Source: Elusimicrobiaceae bacterium
Lineage (GTDB): Bacteria > Elusimicrobiota > Elusimicrobia > Elusimicrobiales > Elusimicrobiaceae
Assembly (NCBI GenBank): GCA_017618215.1
Contig: JAFZUQ010000004.1
Location: 99,312 to 163,311, forward strand
Length of the DNA: 64,000 nucleotides
Reading direction: 5' to 3'
Shown: positions 33,844-43,835 of the stretch, one piece after another
Layout: the number at the start of each line of letters is the position of its first letter
Numbering within the stretch: position 1 is the stretch's first letter
Notes under the pieces: model-generated
What the model was told of the DNA's origin: nothing
The model's input: only the letters and a program-made list of their open reading frames with translations
Database searches by the model: none
Translations under genes and position numbers: made by a program

Positions 33844-34946
33844 TATTTGCCCGCTTTGAAATTAAGATAGGCCTCAATAAAACCATCGATATTACCATCC
33901 ATAACGCCTTGAATATCAGATGTTTCAAAGCCGCTTCTTAAATCTTTAACAAGTTGATAGGGCATAAAAACGTACGAGCGTATTTGATGCCCCCAAGCGA
34001 TATCACCCTTTTCGCTGTAATGCTTTTCCATTTCAGAACGTTTTTTATCTAGTTCCATTTCATAAAGTTTGGCTTTGAGCATTTTTAAAGCGCGCTGCTT
34101 ATTTTGAAGTTGCGAACGTTCTACCTGACAAGCGACAACAATTCCCGTCGGTTTATGCAAAATACGAACTGCCGTTTCCACTTTATTAACATTTTGGCCA
34201 CCTGCACCACCGGAACGGCAGGTGGTAACTTCTATATCGCTATCCAAAACCTCAATATTGATTTCTTCTTCAATATCTGGTAAAACATCCAAGGAAGCAA
34301 AAGAAGTATGGCGGCGAGCATTTGCATCAAAAGGTGAAATTCTGACAAGGCGATGAACGCCGTTTTCGCTTTTCATCATCCCATAAGCATATGGGCCTTC
34401 AATAAAAAGAGTAACATTTTTTACACCGGCCTCTTCTCCGGCAAGATAATCGGTAACAGACACTTTAAAATTATGATTTTGTGCCCAACGAGTGTAGAGC
34501 CTAAGTAACATATCCGCCCAATCGCAACTTTCCGTACCGCCGGCACCTGCATGTATACTGACGATTGCATTTAATTTATCATTTGGATGTGCCATCTTTG
34601 TTTTAAACTCAAGTTTGGCGAAATCTTCTTTTAAGGTTTTTAAATTATTTTCTAAATTTTTCAATTCAGCCTCGTCATTCATTTCCTGTACGAGTTCAAA
34701 AAGTGTTTTATTATCTTCCAAATTTTTAGCAAGGTTTTGATAAGCGGTAATATCTGTTTTTAGCAAGTCAATTTCTTTAGAAACTTTTTTTGCTCGCTCG
34801 GTATCATTCCAAAAATCGGGCGCAAGTGTTAATTGCTCCTTTTCTGCCAAAAGCTTTTGTTTTTCTTCAAGATGCAAGATTTTATGCAAGTTTTGTAAAC
34901 TTGCACTTAATTCATCAAAAATAGTAAGTATTTCTTTACTCTCCAT
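33843..34946 (-). CDS. prfB: Peptide chain release factor 2
   Basis: Releases peptides at UGA and UAA. The 367-residue protein has the coiled N-terminal domain, the stop-codon recognition SPF motif in [13 protein letters not shown] and the catalytic GGQ in [16 protein letters not shown]. The gene is one uninterrupted frame: the in-frame UGA that forces a regulatory +1 shift in many bacteria is absent. It overlaps lnt by 11 bases. Confidence 0.96.
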   Translation of the reverse strand: MESKEILTIFDELSASLQNLHKILHLEEKQKLLAEKEQLTLAPDFWNDTERAKKVSKEIDLLKTDITAYQNLAKNLEDNKTLFELVQEMNDEAELKNLENNLKTLKEDFAKLEFKTKMAHPNDKLNAIVSIHAGAGGTESCDWADMLLRLYTRWAQNHNFKVSVTDYLAGEEAGVKNVTLFIEGPYAYGMMKSENGVHRLVRISPFDANARRHTSFASLDVLPDIEEEINIEVLDSDIEVTTCRSGGAGGQNVNKVETAVRILHKPTGIVVACQVERSQLQNKQRALKMLKAKLYEMELDKKRSEMEKHYSEKGDIAWGHQIRSYVFMPYQLVKDLRSGFETSDIQGVMDGNIDGFIEAYLNFKAGK

Positions 34947-36597
34947 AGTTTTCCTGTATAAAAAACGCTACCGCAACCCCCCAAAAGGAAAAAGACAAAA
35001 AGGCACAAATTAAAGCGAAAATATCACCATATTGTGTATATATGGTTTTTTTATTCCTAGTCTGAAATTTAAAATCAAAAATTGCTGTTTCCTGTTCAAA
35101 TAATTTGCCGGACATAAAGCGTATTTTACCTAAGCTGTCAATCCAAGCGCTATAACCGGTCGTAGTAGCACGAAGTATAGGTCTACGATTTTCAATAGCT
35201 CTAAACACATTTATTCTCAAATGTTGGAGAGGTGCAGCAGTTTTCAAAAACCATCCGTCATTTGAAATGTTTACAAAAAATTGTGCACCTTCTTTCGCTT
35301 GTTTACGCCAAATTTTGGAAAAAAGTGATTCAAAACAAATATTTACAGCAAAAGGATAAATAATATCCTGAAGATATAATTCTAATACTTTTCCCGTATC
35401 TGATCCCTCTTTAAAATTACCGGTTAAAGAAGTTATGCCTCTATCTCTGTAAAAATTATTTAGATATTTTTGAAAAGGCAAAAACTCACCGAATGGAACA
35501 AGTTTGTTCTTTTGGTAACTGTCTATTAAGCCATTTTCGTTAAACAAACCTGCACTAACATATAATTTGCCATCTTTAATTTCTGAACCACCGAAAAGTT
35601 GTTGTGCATTATAAGTTTTTGAGATGTTTTTCAAAAAATCTTGGTTTTGCTCAGCTGTAAAAGACCCTTCTAAAGAAGTTTCCGGCCAAATAATGAACTC
35701 TACGCCTTGATTTTCTAAAGCAAGAGCTTGTTTGTCCAAAACAGAGTAGGCTTCTTCCCCCCTGCCAATCAAAATCAAACCATGTGTATTTGGTTGCATT
35801 AAAGCTACTTTTATTTGTTTCGGGTAAGTATTTTCAAAATCGAGTTGATTATGTATTTCCCTTTTACCAAATGCTAAATTTAATCCAAACAAAATTATCG
35901 ACGAAACTAAAAATAAAATCTTTTGGCGTTTTCTGTATTTTCCAAATAAGCAAGCAAGAGAAAAGCAACAAAAAACTATTATAAAACTAACGCCATAAAC
36001 ACCGGTAACGGAAGATATTTGTATTAATGCTAAATTTTCAAATTGGCTGTAACCTAAAACAAACCATGGAAAAGCGAATAAATAAAATGCTATTACTTGA
36101 TGCAAAAATTCTAAACTTACCCACAAACTTGCAGCACCCAAGGGCAAAACCCAAGTTAAATTTCTTATATAGTAGTAAAAGAAACCAAATAATACAAACT
36201 GTAACGACATCAAGGCACTAAGCCCAAATAGAGAAAGATAAGATAAGAATTGATCTTGAGTACCGAATTGTACTGTAGGGTAAATCCAATAAAGCAAAAT
36301 TAAATTAAAGGCAAAACCGACAATAAAACAATAAAACAAATTTAAAAAAAGTTTCTTAAGGTTATTCAAAACTATAGCAAATAGAAATATGCCTATCCAA
36401 GCACCGAGATATTTATTATTTGCCAAAAAAGCAGAACCTAAACAAATAGCTATAGCTAATGCAGATAAAGAAATAATTAAACCTTTAAGTAATGCGGAAA
36501 CTATAACCCAAAAAATATTTTTTTTCTCTTTTGTGTTTTCATCCCTGGTGATAAGGGGTAATTCTCCCTCTTTTTCTGTTTTACTTTTCTTAGACAC
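34936..36597 (-). CDS. lnt: Apolipoprotein N-acyltransferase
   Basis: Adds the third acyl chain to lipoproteins at the periplasmic face of the inner membrane. The 553-residue protein has a Lys/Glu-rich cytoplasmic N-terminus, about seven to eight membrane helices and a nitrilase-like domain with the catalytic triad: Glu in [11 protein letters not shown], Lys in [12 protein letters not shown] and Cys in [10 protein letters not shown] final membrane helix follows. Its presence supports a diderm envelope. It follows secA with no gap. Confidence 0.93.
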   Translation of the reverse strand: MSKKSKTEKEGELPLITRDENTKEKKNIFWVIVSALLKGLIISLSALAIAICLGSAFLANNKYLGAWIGIFLFAIVLNNLKKLFLNLFYCFIVGFAFNLILLYWIYPTVQFGTQDQFLSYLSLFGLSALMSLQFVLFGFFYYYIRNLTWVLPLGAASLWVSLEFLHQVIAFYLFAFPWFVLGYSQFENLALIQISSVTGVYGVSFIIVFCCFSLACLFGKYRKRQKILFLVSSIILFGLNLAFGKREIHNQLDFENTYPKQIKVALMQPNTHGLILIGRGEEAYSVLDKQALALENQGVEFIIWPETSLEGSFTAEQNQDFLKNISKTYNAQQLFGGSEIKDGKLYVSAGLFNENGLIDSYQKNKLVPFGEFLPFQKYLNNFYRDRGITSLTGNFKEGSDTGKVLELYLQDIIYPFAVNICFESLFSKIWRKQAKEGAQFFVNISNDGWFLKTAAPLQHLRINVFRAIENRRPILRATTTGYSAWIDSLGKIRFMSGKLFEQETAIFDFKFQTRNKKTIYTQYGDIFALICAFLSFSFWGVAVAFFIQENYGE

Positions 36598-39195
36598 TTA
36601 TTTACCACAACATTTTTTATATTTTTTACCGCTGCCACATGGACATAAATCATTTCTGCCTATCTTATGAATTGATTGATTTTCCTGACTTACTGTGGCA
36701 GGCTGTATATTTTGTGCACCGCCCTCTTGCATTTTTTGCGGAGCACGCGCCTTCGGTGGCAATTTTATACGGAAGATATAATCTACAAAGAAATCACGTA
36801 TACGTGTCATCATATTTTCGTATAAAACATAAGATTCTTTTTGATATTCAATTAAAGGATCTTTTTGGGCATAGCCGCGTAAACTTACACTTTTTTGAAG
36901 TTGATCAAGTTCATAAAGATTTTGTTTCCAACTTTGGTCTAAAAGCTGCAAGAGGAGCATTCTTTCCACTTCTGCGAAATCAAAGCCTTGTTCTTTAAAT
37001 GCATCTGCGCGTTCTTTGTAAACATCCCTAATTTTAGGCATTAAATCTGCTAGAATATTTTCCGGTTTTTTACTTAAAATATCTTCTTGTGAAACAGCCT
37101 CATCAAGGCCGAACATGCGTTTGTAAATAGTATTAATGCTTGTCAAATCAGTAAGTTTAGGATGACGTTCGTCATAAAATTTATAGAAGATATCAGCAGT
37201 CGTTTCTTCTATCATTTCGACAATTCTTTCACTGAAATTTTTACCGTCTAAAATTGCATTTCTTAAATTATATACAGCAGTACGTTGTTGGTTCATAACT
37301 TTATCATAATCGAGCAAATATTTGCGGATATCAAAGTTATGCCCTTCAACGCGTTTTTGCGCACTTTCAATCTGTTTTGAAATTATACGGGATTCAATAG
37401 CCTCACCATCTTTCATACCAAGTGTCGTCATTACTTTGGCAATACGCTCACTACCGAATAAACGCATAAGTTCATCATCTAATGCGACATAGAAACAACT
37501 TGAACCTTTATCCCCTTGCCTTGCACAACGTCCACGAAGTTGATTATCAATACGTCTGCTTTCATGGCGCTCCGTACCAATAACAGTTAGGCCGCCGTTT
37601 TCCTGCACAAATTTTTGTTCTGCTTCATCACAGGGATTACCACCTAAAACAATATCAGTTCCGCGGCCTGCCATATTTGTCGCAATAGTTACAGCCCCTT
37701 TACGACCTGCTTGGCTAATAATTTGGGCTTCCATTTCATGATATTTAGCATTTAAAACTTTATGCGGAATACCAATCTTACGAAGCATTTGCGAAATTTG
37801 TTCTGACTTTTCAATAGAACGTGTACCTACAAGAACCGGCAAACCTTTGCGCCAAAGTTCTTCAACACGTGTGACGACTGCACGGAATTTCTCACGTTCT
37901 GTCTTGTAAATCACATCAGGATAATCTATACGGCGGCAAGGTTTGTTCGAAGGTATTTCAACAATATCAAGTTTGTAAATCGTCCAGAACTCATTAGCTT
38001 CAGTCATGGCTGTACCCGTCATACCGGAAAGTTTAGCATAAAGTTTAAAGAAATTCTGGAAAGTGATTGTAGCCAAAGTTTGGTTTTCTTCTTTAATTGG
38101 CATATGCTCTTTAGCTTCGACAGCCTGGTGTAAACCATCCGACCATCTGCGCCCCGGCATTAAACGTCCGGTGAATTCATCGACTATAACAACTTCACCG
38201 TCTTTTACAACATAATGGACATCACGTTCATACAAATGGTGTGCGCGAAGGGCCTGATTAATATGGTGTACCCACTCAGAATCAACATCAGCGTAGAGGT
38301 TTTCAACGCCAAGCAACTTTTCTGCTTTAGCAATACCTTGTTCGGTTAAAGTTACATTATGGTTTTTTTCATCAATTAAAGCATCGTAACCAATAGATAA
38401 ATCTTGCCCGGCGTATTTAGCATTAACTTCATCACGCTCAGTAATTTTGCGTACCTTTAATGAAGAAATTAAGCGATTAACAATATAATATTTATCAGTT
38501 TTTTCATCTGAAGGACCGGAAATAATCAAAGGTGTTCTTGCCTCATCAATTAAAATTGAGTCCACTTCATCGACAATACAATAATTTAATTTGCGTTGTA
38601 CTCTGTCCTCCGCACGTATGACCATATTATCACGTAAATAGTCAAAGCCGAGTTCATTATTGGTAACATAAGTTATATCTTTTTTGTACATTTCACGGCG
38701 TTCATCATTACCCATGTCATGATTGATAAAACCAACGGTTAGACCTAAAAATTCATGTATAGGGCCCATCCATTCCCTATCACGTTTAGCAAGATAGTCG
38801 TTAACCGTCACTACATGTACGCCCTTGCCAGTTAAAGCATTAAGGTAAGAAGGTAAAGTGGCTACCAAAGTTTTACCTTCACCGGTTCTCATTTCGGCAA
38901 TTTTACCTTGGTGTAAAACCATACCGCCTATAAGTTGGACATCATAAGGACGAAGCCCCAGAACACGTTTTGAAGCTTCGCGGACTGTTGCAAAAGCCTC
39001 TGGTAAAAGATTGTCTAAAGTTTCGCCTTTGGCTAAACGGTCTTTAAACAAAAACGTTTGGTTTTTGAGTTCTTCATCACTTAATTTAGAAATTTTTGAT
39101 TCTAAAGAATTAATTTTATCTACAATAGGTTTTAATTTTTTTATTTGCCTTTCGGACTTTGTTCCAATAATTTTATCTATCAAATAATTAATCAT
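36598..39195 (-). CDS. secA: Preprotein translocase ATPase SecA
   Basis: Drives Sec export. The 865-residue protein has Walker A MRTGEGKTLVATLP, CIVDEVDSILIDEARTPLI, TNMAGRGTDIVLGG and the helicase block RRIDNQLRGRCARQGDKGSS. The C-terminus carries the SecB/zinc-binding motif CPCGSGKKYKKCC. Length and domain order are normal. Shine-Dalgarno GAGAGG precedes the ATG. It follows nifS and precedes lnt on the same strand. Confidence 0.97.
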   Translation of the reverse strand: MINYLIDKIIGTKSERQIKKLKPIVDKINSLESKISKLSDEELKNQTFLFKDRLAKGETLDNLLPEAFATVREASKRVLGLRPYDVQLIGGMVLHQGKIAEMRTGEGKTLVATLPSYLNALTGKGVHVVTVNDYLAKRDREWMGPIHEFLGLTVGFINHDMGNDERREMYKKDITYVTNNELGFDYLRDNMVIRAEDRVQRKLNYCIVDEVDSILIDEARTPLIISGPSDEKTDKYYIVNRLISSLKVRKITERDEVNAKYAGQDLSIGYDALIDEKNHNVTLTEQGIAKAEKLLGVENLYADVDSEWVHHINQALRAHHLYERDVHYVVKDGEVVIVDEFTGRLMPGRRWSDGLHQAVEAKEHMPIKEENQTLATITFQNFFKLYAKLSGMTGTAMTEANEFWTIYKLDIVEIPSNKPCRRIDYPDVIYKTEREKFRAVVTRVEELWRKGLPVLVGTRSIEKSEQISQMLRKIGIPHKVLNAKYHEMEAQIISQAGRKGAVTIATNMAGRGTDIVLGGNPCDEAEQKFVQENGGLTVIGTERHESRRIDNQLRGRCARQGDKGSSCFYVALDDELMRLFGSERIAKVMTTLGMKDGEAIESRIISKQIESAQKRVEGHNFDIRKYLLDYDKVMNQQRTAVYNLRNAILDGKNFSERIVEMIEETTADIFYKFYDERHPKLTDLTSINTIYKRMFGLDEAVSQEDILSKKPENILADLMPKIRDVYKERADAFKEQGFDFAEVERMLLLQLLDQSWKQNLYELDQLQKSVSLRGYAQKDPLIEYQKESYVLYENMMTRIRDFFVDYIFRIKLPPKARAPQKMQEGGAQNIQPATVSQENQSIHKIGRNDLCPCGSGKKYKKCCGK

Positions 39196-39210
39196 AAATA
39201 CCTCTCAAAT

Positions 39211-40368
39211 TTATGCCTTTTTAAAAGGCGAAATAGCCCGAAGGCGTGCAATAATACCAGGTAAAACTTTTATTACTGTTTGAATTTCTTCTAAAGTAGT
39301 AAATCTGCTTAAAGAAAATCTTATTGAACCATGCGCGAATTGAAACGGCACCCCCATAGCACGTAAAACATGGGAAGGTTCCAAAGAACCTGTGGTACAA
39401 GCAGAGCCGGATGAAGCACAAATGCCTTCCTCATCTAAAAACATTAAGATACTTTCTCCCTCAATGTAACCGAAACTCATATTGAGAGTATTTGGAAGGC
39501 GATTTTCTGTGTCCCCGTTAACTTTTGTATCCGGTATTTGGGCAAGCAATTCTGTCTCAAGTAAATCACGCAAGGATTTAACTCTTTCAGTATACTCCGG
39601 TAAATGTGCCAAAGCCAATTCTGCGGCATAGCCAAAACCAACAATATTAGGTACATTTTCCGTACCGGCACGGCGTAAATTTTCTTGATGTCCACCACGC
39701 ATAAAAGGCATAAAACGCACGCCGTCTTTTATATATAAAGCGCCGGTACCTTTAGGACCATGCATTTTGTGGGAAGAAATTGAAACAAAATCAGCATTAA
39801 TATCTTTGACATCAGTTGGTATTTTACCGGCAGCCTGCACGGCATCAGTATGGAATAATGCCCCTTTTGAGTGCGCGAGTTCAGCAATTTCTTTAACGGG
39901 GAAAATAGTGCCTGTCTCGCTGTTTGCCCACATGGTCGTAACTATAGCGGTATCTTCATCTAAAACTTTTTTATACTGCTCCATATTAAAACGGCCGTAC
40001 TCATCTACGCCGATAATATCTAGCCTATATCCATGCGAAGCCAAAAATTTGCATACTTCCAAAACTGCGGGATGTTCCACTGCAGATGTTATGATATGCT
40101 TTTTACGAGGATATGAATTAACCGCCGAAAATATAGCCGTGCTGTCCCCTTCAGTACCACCGGAAGTAAAAATAATTTCCTTGGGGTTTGCATTTAATAA
40201 TTTAGCGACTTGCCCTCTAGCTTTTTCAATAACATGTTTATTAGAGCCTCCGAAAGTATGAATACTGCTGGCATTACCATAAAAATCAGTAAAGTATGGA
40301 ATCATCTTTACTAATACTTCCGGTGAAGTTCGAGTAGTGGCATTATTATCCAAATAAATTACTTTCAC
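39211..40368 (-). CDS. nifS: Cysteine desulfurase, NifS type
   Basis: Supplies sulfur for iron-sulfur clusters. The 385-residue PLP enzyme has YLDNNATTRTSPEV, IIFTSGGTEGDSTAIF, HTDAVQAAGKIP, the PLP Lys in SSHKMHGPKGTG, and the active-site Cys loop SSGSACTTGSLEPSHVL. It overlaps nifU by four bases, so scaffold and sulfur donor are made together. Confidence 0.94.
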   Translation of the reverse strand: MKVIYLDNNATTRTSPEVLVKMIPYFTDFYGNASSIHTFGGSNKHVIEKARGQVAKLLNANPKEIIFTSGGTEGDSTAIFSAVNSYPRKKHIITSAVEHPAVLEVCKFLASHGYRLDIIGVDEYGRFNMEQYKKVLDEDTAIVTTMWANSETGTIFPVKEIAELAHSKGALFHTDAVQAAGKIPTDVKDINADFVSISSHKMHGPKGTGALYIKDGVRFMPFMRGGHQENLRRAGTENVPNIVGFGYAAELALAHLPEYTERVKSLRDLLETELLAQIPDTKVNGDTENRLPNTLNMSFGYIEGESILMFLDEEGICASSGSACTTGSLEPSHVLRAMGVPFQFAHGSIRFSLSRFTTLEEIQTVIKVLPGIIARLRAISPFKKA

Positions 40369-41222
40369 GCTTGTTTGACCTCTAGGTTTTTGTCAAGTTT
40401 ATCTTGCAAGGTTTTACCGACAAAGTTTTTAAGTGTCATTTGGCTTGCTATACAAGATGCACATCCGCCGAGCAAGCGAACAGTAACAATATTTCCGTTT
40501 AAATCTACTAGTTCAATACTGCCGCCGTCTTGATTAAGTTTGGGTTTAATTTCCGTATCTAAAATATTTTCTATAGCCTTAATCTTCTCTACAATAGTTA
40601 AAGAGGAAAACGGCCTTTTTTCTTCCTGTTTCTTATTCGGAAGTTCACATGCTAAAACTTTATCTAAAATCTCTTGTATTGCTACTTTGCATTTACCGCA
40701 TGCGCCGCCTGCTTTGGTAAAATGCGTAACATCCTCTACCGTATTTAAATGATTGACGTGTACAGCCTTTAAAATCATTTCTTCAGTAATATTAAAACAT
40801 TGGCAAATTACTTTTGATTCTTGTGTCTGTTCAAAAACTACAGGTTTTCCGCCCTGACGATAACTTTTAATGGCAGCTTCCAAAGCCTCCATTCCCATAA
40901 CTGAACAATGCATTTTTGCCTCAGGCAGAGAACCTAAAGCATTAGCAATATCTTGGTTTGTAATTTTTGAGGCTTCCTCTAAAGTTTTACCTTTGGCCAT
41001 TTCTGTCAACACAGAAGAAGATGCTATTGCAGACGCACAACCGAAAGTTTGAAATTTTATATCCTCGATAACTTCCGTTTCTTTATTAACTTTTATAGTT
41101 AGTTTTAAAGCATCCCCGCAAATCAAGCTGCCGACCTGACCTGTACCGTCAGCATTTTCAACAACACCCACATTACGCGGATTTTTAAAATGATCTAAAA
41201 CTTTATCTGTGTAATCCCACAT
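40365..41222 (-). CDS. nifU: Iron-sulfur cluster scaffold NifU (three-domain)
   Basis: A 285-residue full-length NifU. The N-terminal IscU-like domain has cluster Cys in SLICGDALKL, FGCASAIASSS and MHCSVMG. A central [2Fe-2S] ferredoxin-like domain has CQCFNI and CGKCK. The C-terminal Nfu domain has LLGGCASCIASQ. With nifS it forms a NIF-type assembly system. No nitrogenase genes are in the window, so general iron-sulfur maturation is the likely role, as in other anaerobes with only NIF machinery. Its promoter lies within the terminator hairpin of the gene upstream. Confidence 0.95.
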   Translation of the reverse strand: MWDYTDKVLDHFKNPRNVGVVENADGTGQVGSLICGDALKLTIKVNKETEVIEDIKFQTFGCASAIASSSVLTEMAKGKTLEEASKITNQDIANALGSLPEAKMHCSVMGMEALEAAIKSYRQGGKPVVFEQTQESKVICQCFNITEEMILKAVHVNHLNTVEDVTHFTKAGGACGKCKVAIQEILDKVLACELPNKKQEEKRPFSSLTIVEKIKAIENILDTEIKPKLNQDGGSIELVDLNGNIVTVRLLGGCASCIASQMTLKNFVGKTLQDKLDKNLEVKQA

Positions 41223-41240
41223 AAAAACTCCTATACAAAA

Positions 41241-41280
41241 ACCCCTGCATATATTATAGCATTTATATATATACAGGGGT
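41241..41280 (-). terminator. Terminator hairpin of the upstream barrel gene, enclosing the nifU promoter
   Basis: Fourteen-base-pair stem (41241-41254 with 41267-41280, one G-U) with ACCCCTG / CAGGGGT at the base and a 12-base loop, followed on the minus strand by TTTTG. The nifU -10 box straddles the stem-loop junction. Confidence 0.65.
41253..41261 (-). promoter_or_regulatory. nifU-nifS promoter
   Basis: Minus strand TGCTATAAT, a perfect extended -10 box. The leader of about 24 bases contains AGGAG before the ATG at 41222. No -35 box is evident. Confidence 0.65.
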
Positions 41281-41297
41281 ATAACAGGAATATTCTA

Positions 41298-42206
41298 TTA
41301 GAAATAAAAACCGGCTTTTATACCTACTTCCTTAGTTACGTTGAAAGGTTCTATGAAAGGTATATTATACCAATATTCATAATGATCGTCATATGTGTTA
41401 ACATCACCTTCACCTAACCCTGAATTTTGTATTTTCCACATACGAAAATATGGCTCTACAAAAATACCGGTTTGTTGAGTTATTGGGACTTCCGCTTTAA
41501 CACTAACCCTTGCGCCCCATCCTTTACGCTGGTAATTGTAAACATAATTTGTTTCCACACCGGGGTACATTTGCGATATTAAATCACCGATATGGCTGGC
41601 TTGTTCACCATGTATTAACCAATCAAATTCACCTATTAAATAAATTTTAAAACCGCTATCAAAATTTCTGCCGAGTCTAAAACCTATTGGTACATAGAAA
41701 TATTGGGAGATCCTTTTATAACCGGCTTCGGAATCATTTTTTTCGGTATTATTTACCAAACGTCTATAACCAAAACCTATATAAGGCCAAAATTCCCCTA
41801 TATCCATGAAATTATAAACCTGCCCTACAGTAATCCTTCCTTCCAGATACCAATCTTCTACTCCTTTTACTTCGACGGGATCTGCATGGTCAATACCCCC
41901 TTCAGGATTAAAATAAGCAACATAACCTTTATAATCAGTTTTACCGGTTACATATCGTGCTTCAAAAGTAGCAAAAGAATTATCTTCGGAATCAACCAAT
42001 CCTGATGCTTCTAAAATGGACCTTCCTACCCATTCCAAAGATACCCCAATTTTATCCCCTTTATCCGATATCGGATAATCCATATGAGGCTCTTCGTACT
42101 TATAAGATCCGGCTTCAACACCTATATACAAACTATTATTTTTAGTATCGGCAAAAACCCCGACTGATACGAAAAGCATCAGTACAAGCACAAATAATTT
42201 CTTCAT
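41298..42206 (-). CDS. Outer-membrane beta-barrel protein
   Basis: A 302-residue protein with a signal peptide (LFVLVLMLFVSVGVFA then DTK). The rest alternates aromatic strands and polar turns and ends with Phe (EVGIKAGFYF), the usual outer-membrane assembly signal. It resembles eight- to ten-stranded surface barrels; no specific family is recognised. It has a TTGACA promoter and Shine-Dalgarno AGGGGA, suggesting good expression, and its own terminator. Confidence 0.7.
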   Translation of the reverse strand: MKKLFVLVLMLFVSVGVFADTKNNSLYIGVEAGSYKYEEPHMDYPISDKGDKIGVSLEWVGRSILEASGLVDSEDNSFATFEARYVTGKTDYKGYVAYFNPEGGIDHADPVEVKGVEDWYLEGRITVGQVYNFMDIGEFWPYIGFGYRRLVNNTEKNDSEAGYKRISQYFYVPIGFRLGRNFDSGFKIYLIGEFDWLIHGEQASHIGDLISQMYPGVETNYVYNYQRKGWGARVSVKAEVPITQQTGIFVEPYFRMWKIQNSGLGEGDVNTYDDHYEYWYNIPFIEPFNVTKEVGIKAGFYF

Positions 42207-42243
42207 GATAAAATCCCCTGTATTTTAAACTATTTACACGAAA

Positions 42244-42273
42244 ATAATACCATATATTAAGAAACGATGTCAA
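42244..42273 (-). promoter_or_regulatory. Promoter of the beta-barrel gene
   Basis: Minus strand consensus -35 TTGACA (42268-42273), 18-base spacer, -10 TATTAT (42244-42249) preceded by TGG. Confidence 0.7.
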
Positions 42274-42318
42274 GCGAAAAAACGAATAATTGTTATGTAT
42301 TAATGCAATCTCATAAAA

Positions 42319-42327
42319 TGCTAAAAT
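42319..42327 (+). promoter_or_regulatory. Extended -10 promoter upstream of the sugar transferase gene
   Basis: TGCTAAAAT, ending six bases before an ATG at 42334 that opens a 19-codon frame, and about 75 bases before the sugar transferase start. Confidence 0.5.
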
Positions 42328-42333
42328 ATATGT

Positions 42334-42393
42334 ATGGGAATAATAGGGGAAAATACTTGCTTTATAACAAGTAAAGACATAAATAAGCGTTAA
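42334..42393 (+). CDS. Possible leaderless 19-residue leader peptide
   Basis: ATG to TAA encodes MGIIGENTCFITSKDINKR. It is placed exactly where leaderless starts occur after other TGCTAAAAT boxes in this window (six bases after the -10), and it ends 16 bases before the GTG of the sugar transferase gene. It could be a regulatory leader peptide, or chance. Confidence 0.3.
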   Translation: MGIIGENTCFITSKDINKR

Positions 42394-42409
42394 AAAATAT
42401 GGGGGATAT

Positions 42410-43729
42410 GTGACCAGACTTCTATTTTTCTGGGCTGATTTTTTTGTTTATTTAGCAATAATTGCTCTCGTTATTGTTTTGAGGCACGGAGATTTAAGCC
42501 TCTTATTTTTCTATTATAACTGCGAAATTCTTGTTCCATTGTTCCTCTTAATATCCGTTTTACTTTGGGTATTTTCTTTTTATGATTTGCGTTTATTAAA
42601 AAAATGGCAAATTACTTATGCGAATTTAATTATTTCATTTATATTTTCTTTTTTGGCGGCAGCAGCTTTTATTTATTACATGGCCTCTATTTTAAATATA
42701 GCAACCCCTAAAACTATATTGCTTGGAGTGTTTATATTATATTATTGCTATATCTATTTATCCCGTAAATTGTACTCTCTTATAACTTTTCATAAAACAG
42801 ATATTTTGGTGTTTGGCAAAAGCAATACTTTAAATGAACTCTTAAAAGAATTTAAATATTCCAAGCATTATAATGTTGTAGCTTGCTACGAAAATGTTGA
42901 AAATATAACTTACCCCCAAAATATTGATTTAGTTTTAGTTTCAAGCAAATTATTTAGTCAAAATAAAGATGCTTGGAATATAATCTCTCATAAATTTTTA
43001 CTAAAAGGTTATTTGTTAACTACCGATTTGCTTATGTTTGAAGATGTTTTTAAACGTATTTCCAAAGAAGGTATTAAAGATAACATGTGGTTACTGAGAG
43101 GAATTGCTGCAAGACGGATACATAATACTTATCCAATAATTAAGCGAGGCATAGATATTATGTTTTCTCTGTGTCTATTGCCGATATTTATTTTACCCAT
43201 GTTCTTCATATATTTTCTGATTAAAATTACAGACGGTTTCGATCCTATTTTTTTGCAAGAGCGTGTAGGCCAAAAAGAAAACAAAATATATGTATATAAA
43301 TTTAGAACAATGATACCAAATACTGAAAACATAACTAAACTAGGGGTAACTTTAAGACGTTTTAGATTAGATGAAATACCCCAAATTATTAATATTTTAA
43401 AGGGAGATATTTCCATTGTAGGGCCACGCCCTCTTTATTACAATGAATATAATTTTTTAAATAAATATGTTCCAAGCCATTCTGTAAGAAGCATAGTCAA
43501 ACCGGGCTTAACCGGATGGGCACAATTAAATTTTAAAGCGCCGCCAACATATTGCGTACAGAATATAGATTTGGGAAATAAACCTACCGATGAAATTTTT
43601 GATGCGGCTTTTAACCGTCTGGCTTATGATGTTTGGTACATCAAAAACAGATCACTGTCACTTGATATTGAAATATTGCTGAAGACTGCAAAACGTGCTT
43701 TCATTAAAGATAGTGCTATAAAAGAATAA
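42410..43729 (+). CDS. Polyprenyl-phosphate sugar-1-phosphate transferase (exopolysaccharide initiation)
   Basis: A 439-residue membrane enzyme of the WcaJ/WbaP type that starts a surface glycan by moving a sugar-phosphate onto undecaprenyl phosphate. Four to five N-terminal helices, a soluble Rossmann-like part and another helix (about 240-265) lead into the catalytic domain: PIIKRGIDIMFSL, FLQERVGQKENKIYVYKFRTM, LGVTLRRFRLDEIPQ, DISIVGPRPL and VKPGLTGWAQLN. The start is a GTG at 42410 after GGGGG. The sugar donor is not predictable. Surface-protein genes follow, but no glycan operon is present here. Confidence 0.9.
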   Translation: MTRLLFFWADFFVYLAIIALVIVLRHGDLSLLFFYYNCEILVPLFLLISVLLWVFSFYDLRLLKKWQITYANLIISFIFSFLAAAAFIYYMASILNIATPKTILLGVFILYYCYIYLSRKLYSLITFHKTDILVFGKSNTLNELLKEFKYSKHYNVVACYENVENITYPQNIDLVLVSSKLFSQNKDAWNIISHKFLLKGYLLTTDLLMFEDVFKRISKEGIKDNMWLLRGIAARRIHNTYPIIKRGIDIMFSLCLLPIFILPMFFIYFLIKITDGFDPIFLQERVGQKENKIYVYKFRTMIPNTENITKLGVTLRRFRLDEIPQIINILKGDISIVGPRPLYYNEYNFLNKYVPSHSVRSIVKPGLTGWAQLNFKAPPTYCVQNIDLGNKPTDEIFDAAFNRLAYDVWYIKNRSLSLDIEILLKTAKRAFIKDSAIKE

Positions 43730-43751
43730 TAAAATTCAATACAAAATAAAT

Positions 43752-43782
43752 ATCCCCCGGCGAAGCCGGGGGTTTACTTTTA
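43752..43782 (+). terminator. Terminator of the sugar transferase gene
   Basis: Stem CCCCCGGC / GCCGGGGG with a GAA loop, followed by TTTACTTTT. Confidence 0.88.
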
Positions 43783-43788
43783 CAATAA

Positions 43789-43817
43789 AATAACCCCACC
43801 GAATCGGTGGGGTTATT
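43789..43817 (-). terminator. Terminator of the convergent barrel-protein operon
   Basis: Perfect 11-base-pair stem ATAACCCCACC / GGTGGGGTTAT with a five-base loop. The T-rich tail (TTTATTGT) is on the minus strand, just after the gene ending at 43836. Confidence 0.85.
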
Positions 43818-43835
43818 ATCCACATAAATAACTTA

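Noticed and set aside
33843..34946. Programmed +1 frameshift in prfB
   Set aside because: The frame is continuous over the normal length of RF2 and no in-frame UGA is present near codon 25.
39211..41222. Nitrogen fixation locus
   Set aside because: Only nifS and nifU are present; no nitrogenase structural or cofactor genes are nearby, and this pair is used for general iron-sulfur assembly in many anaerobes.
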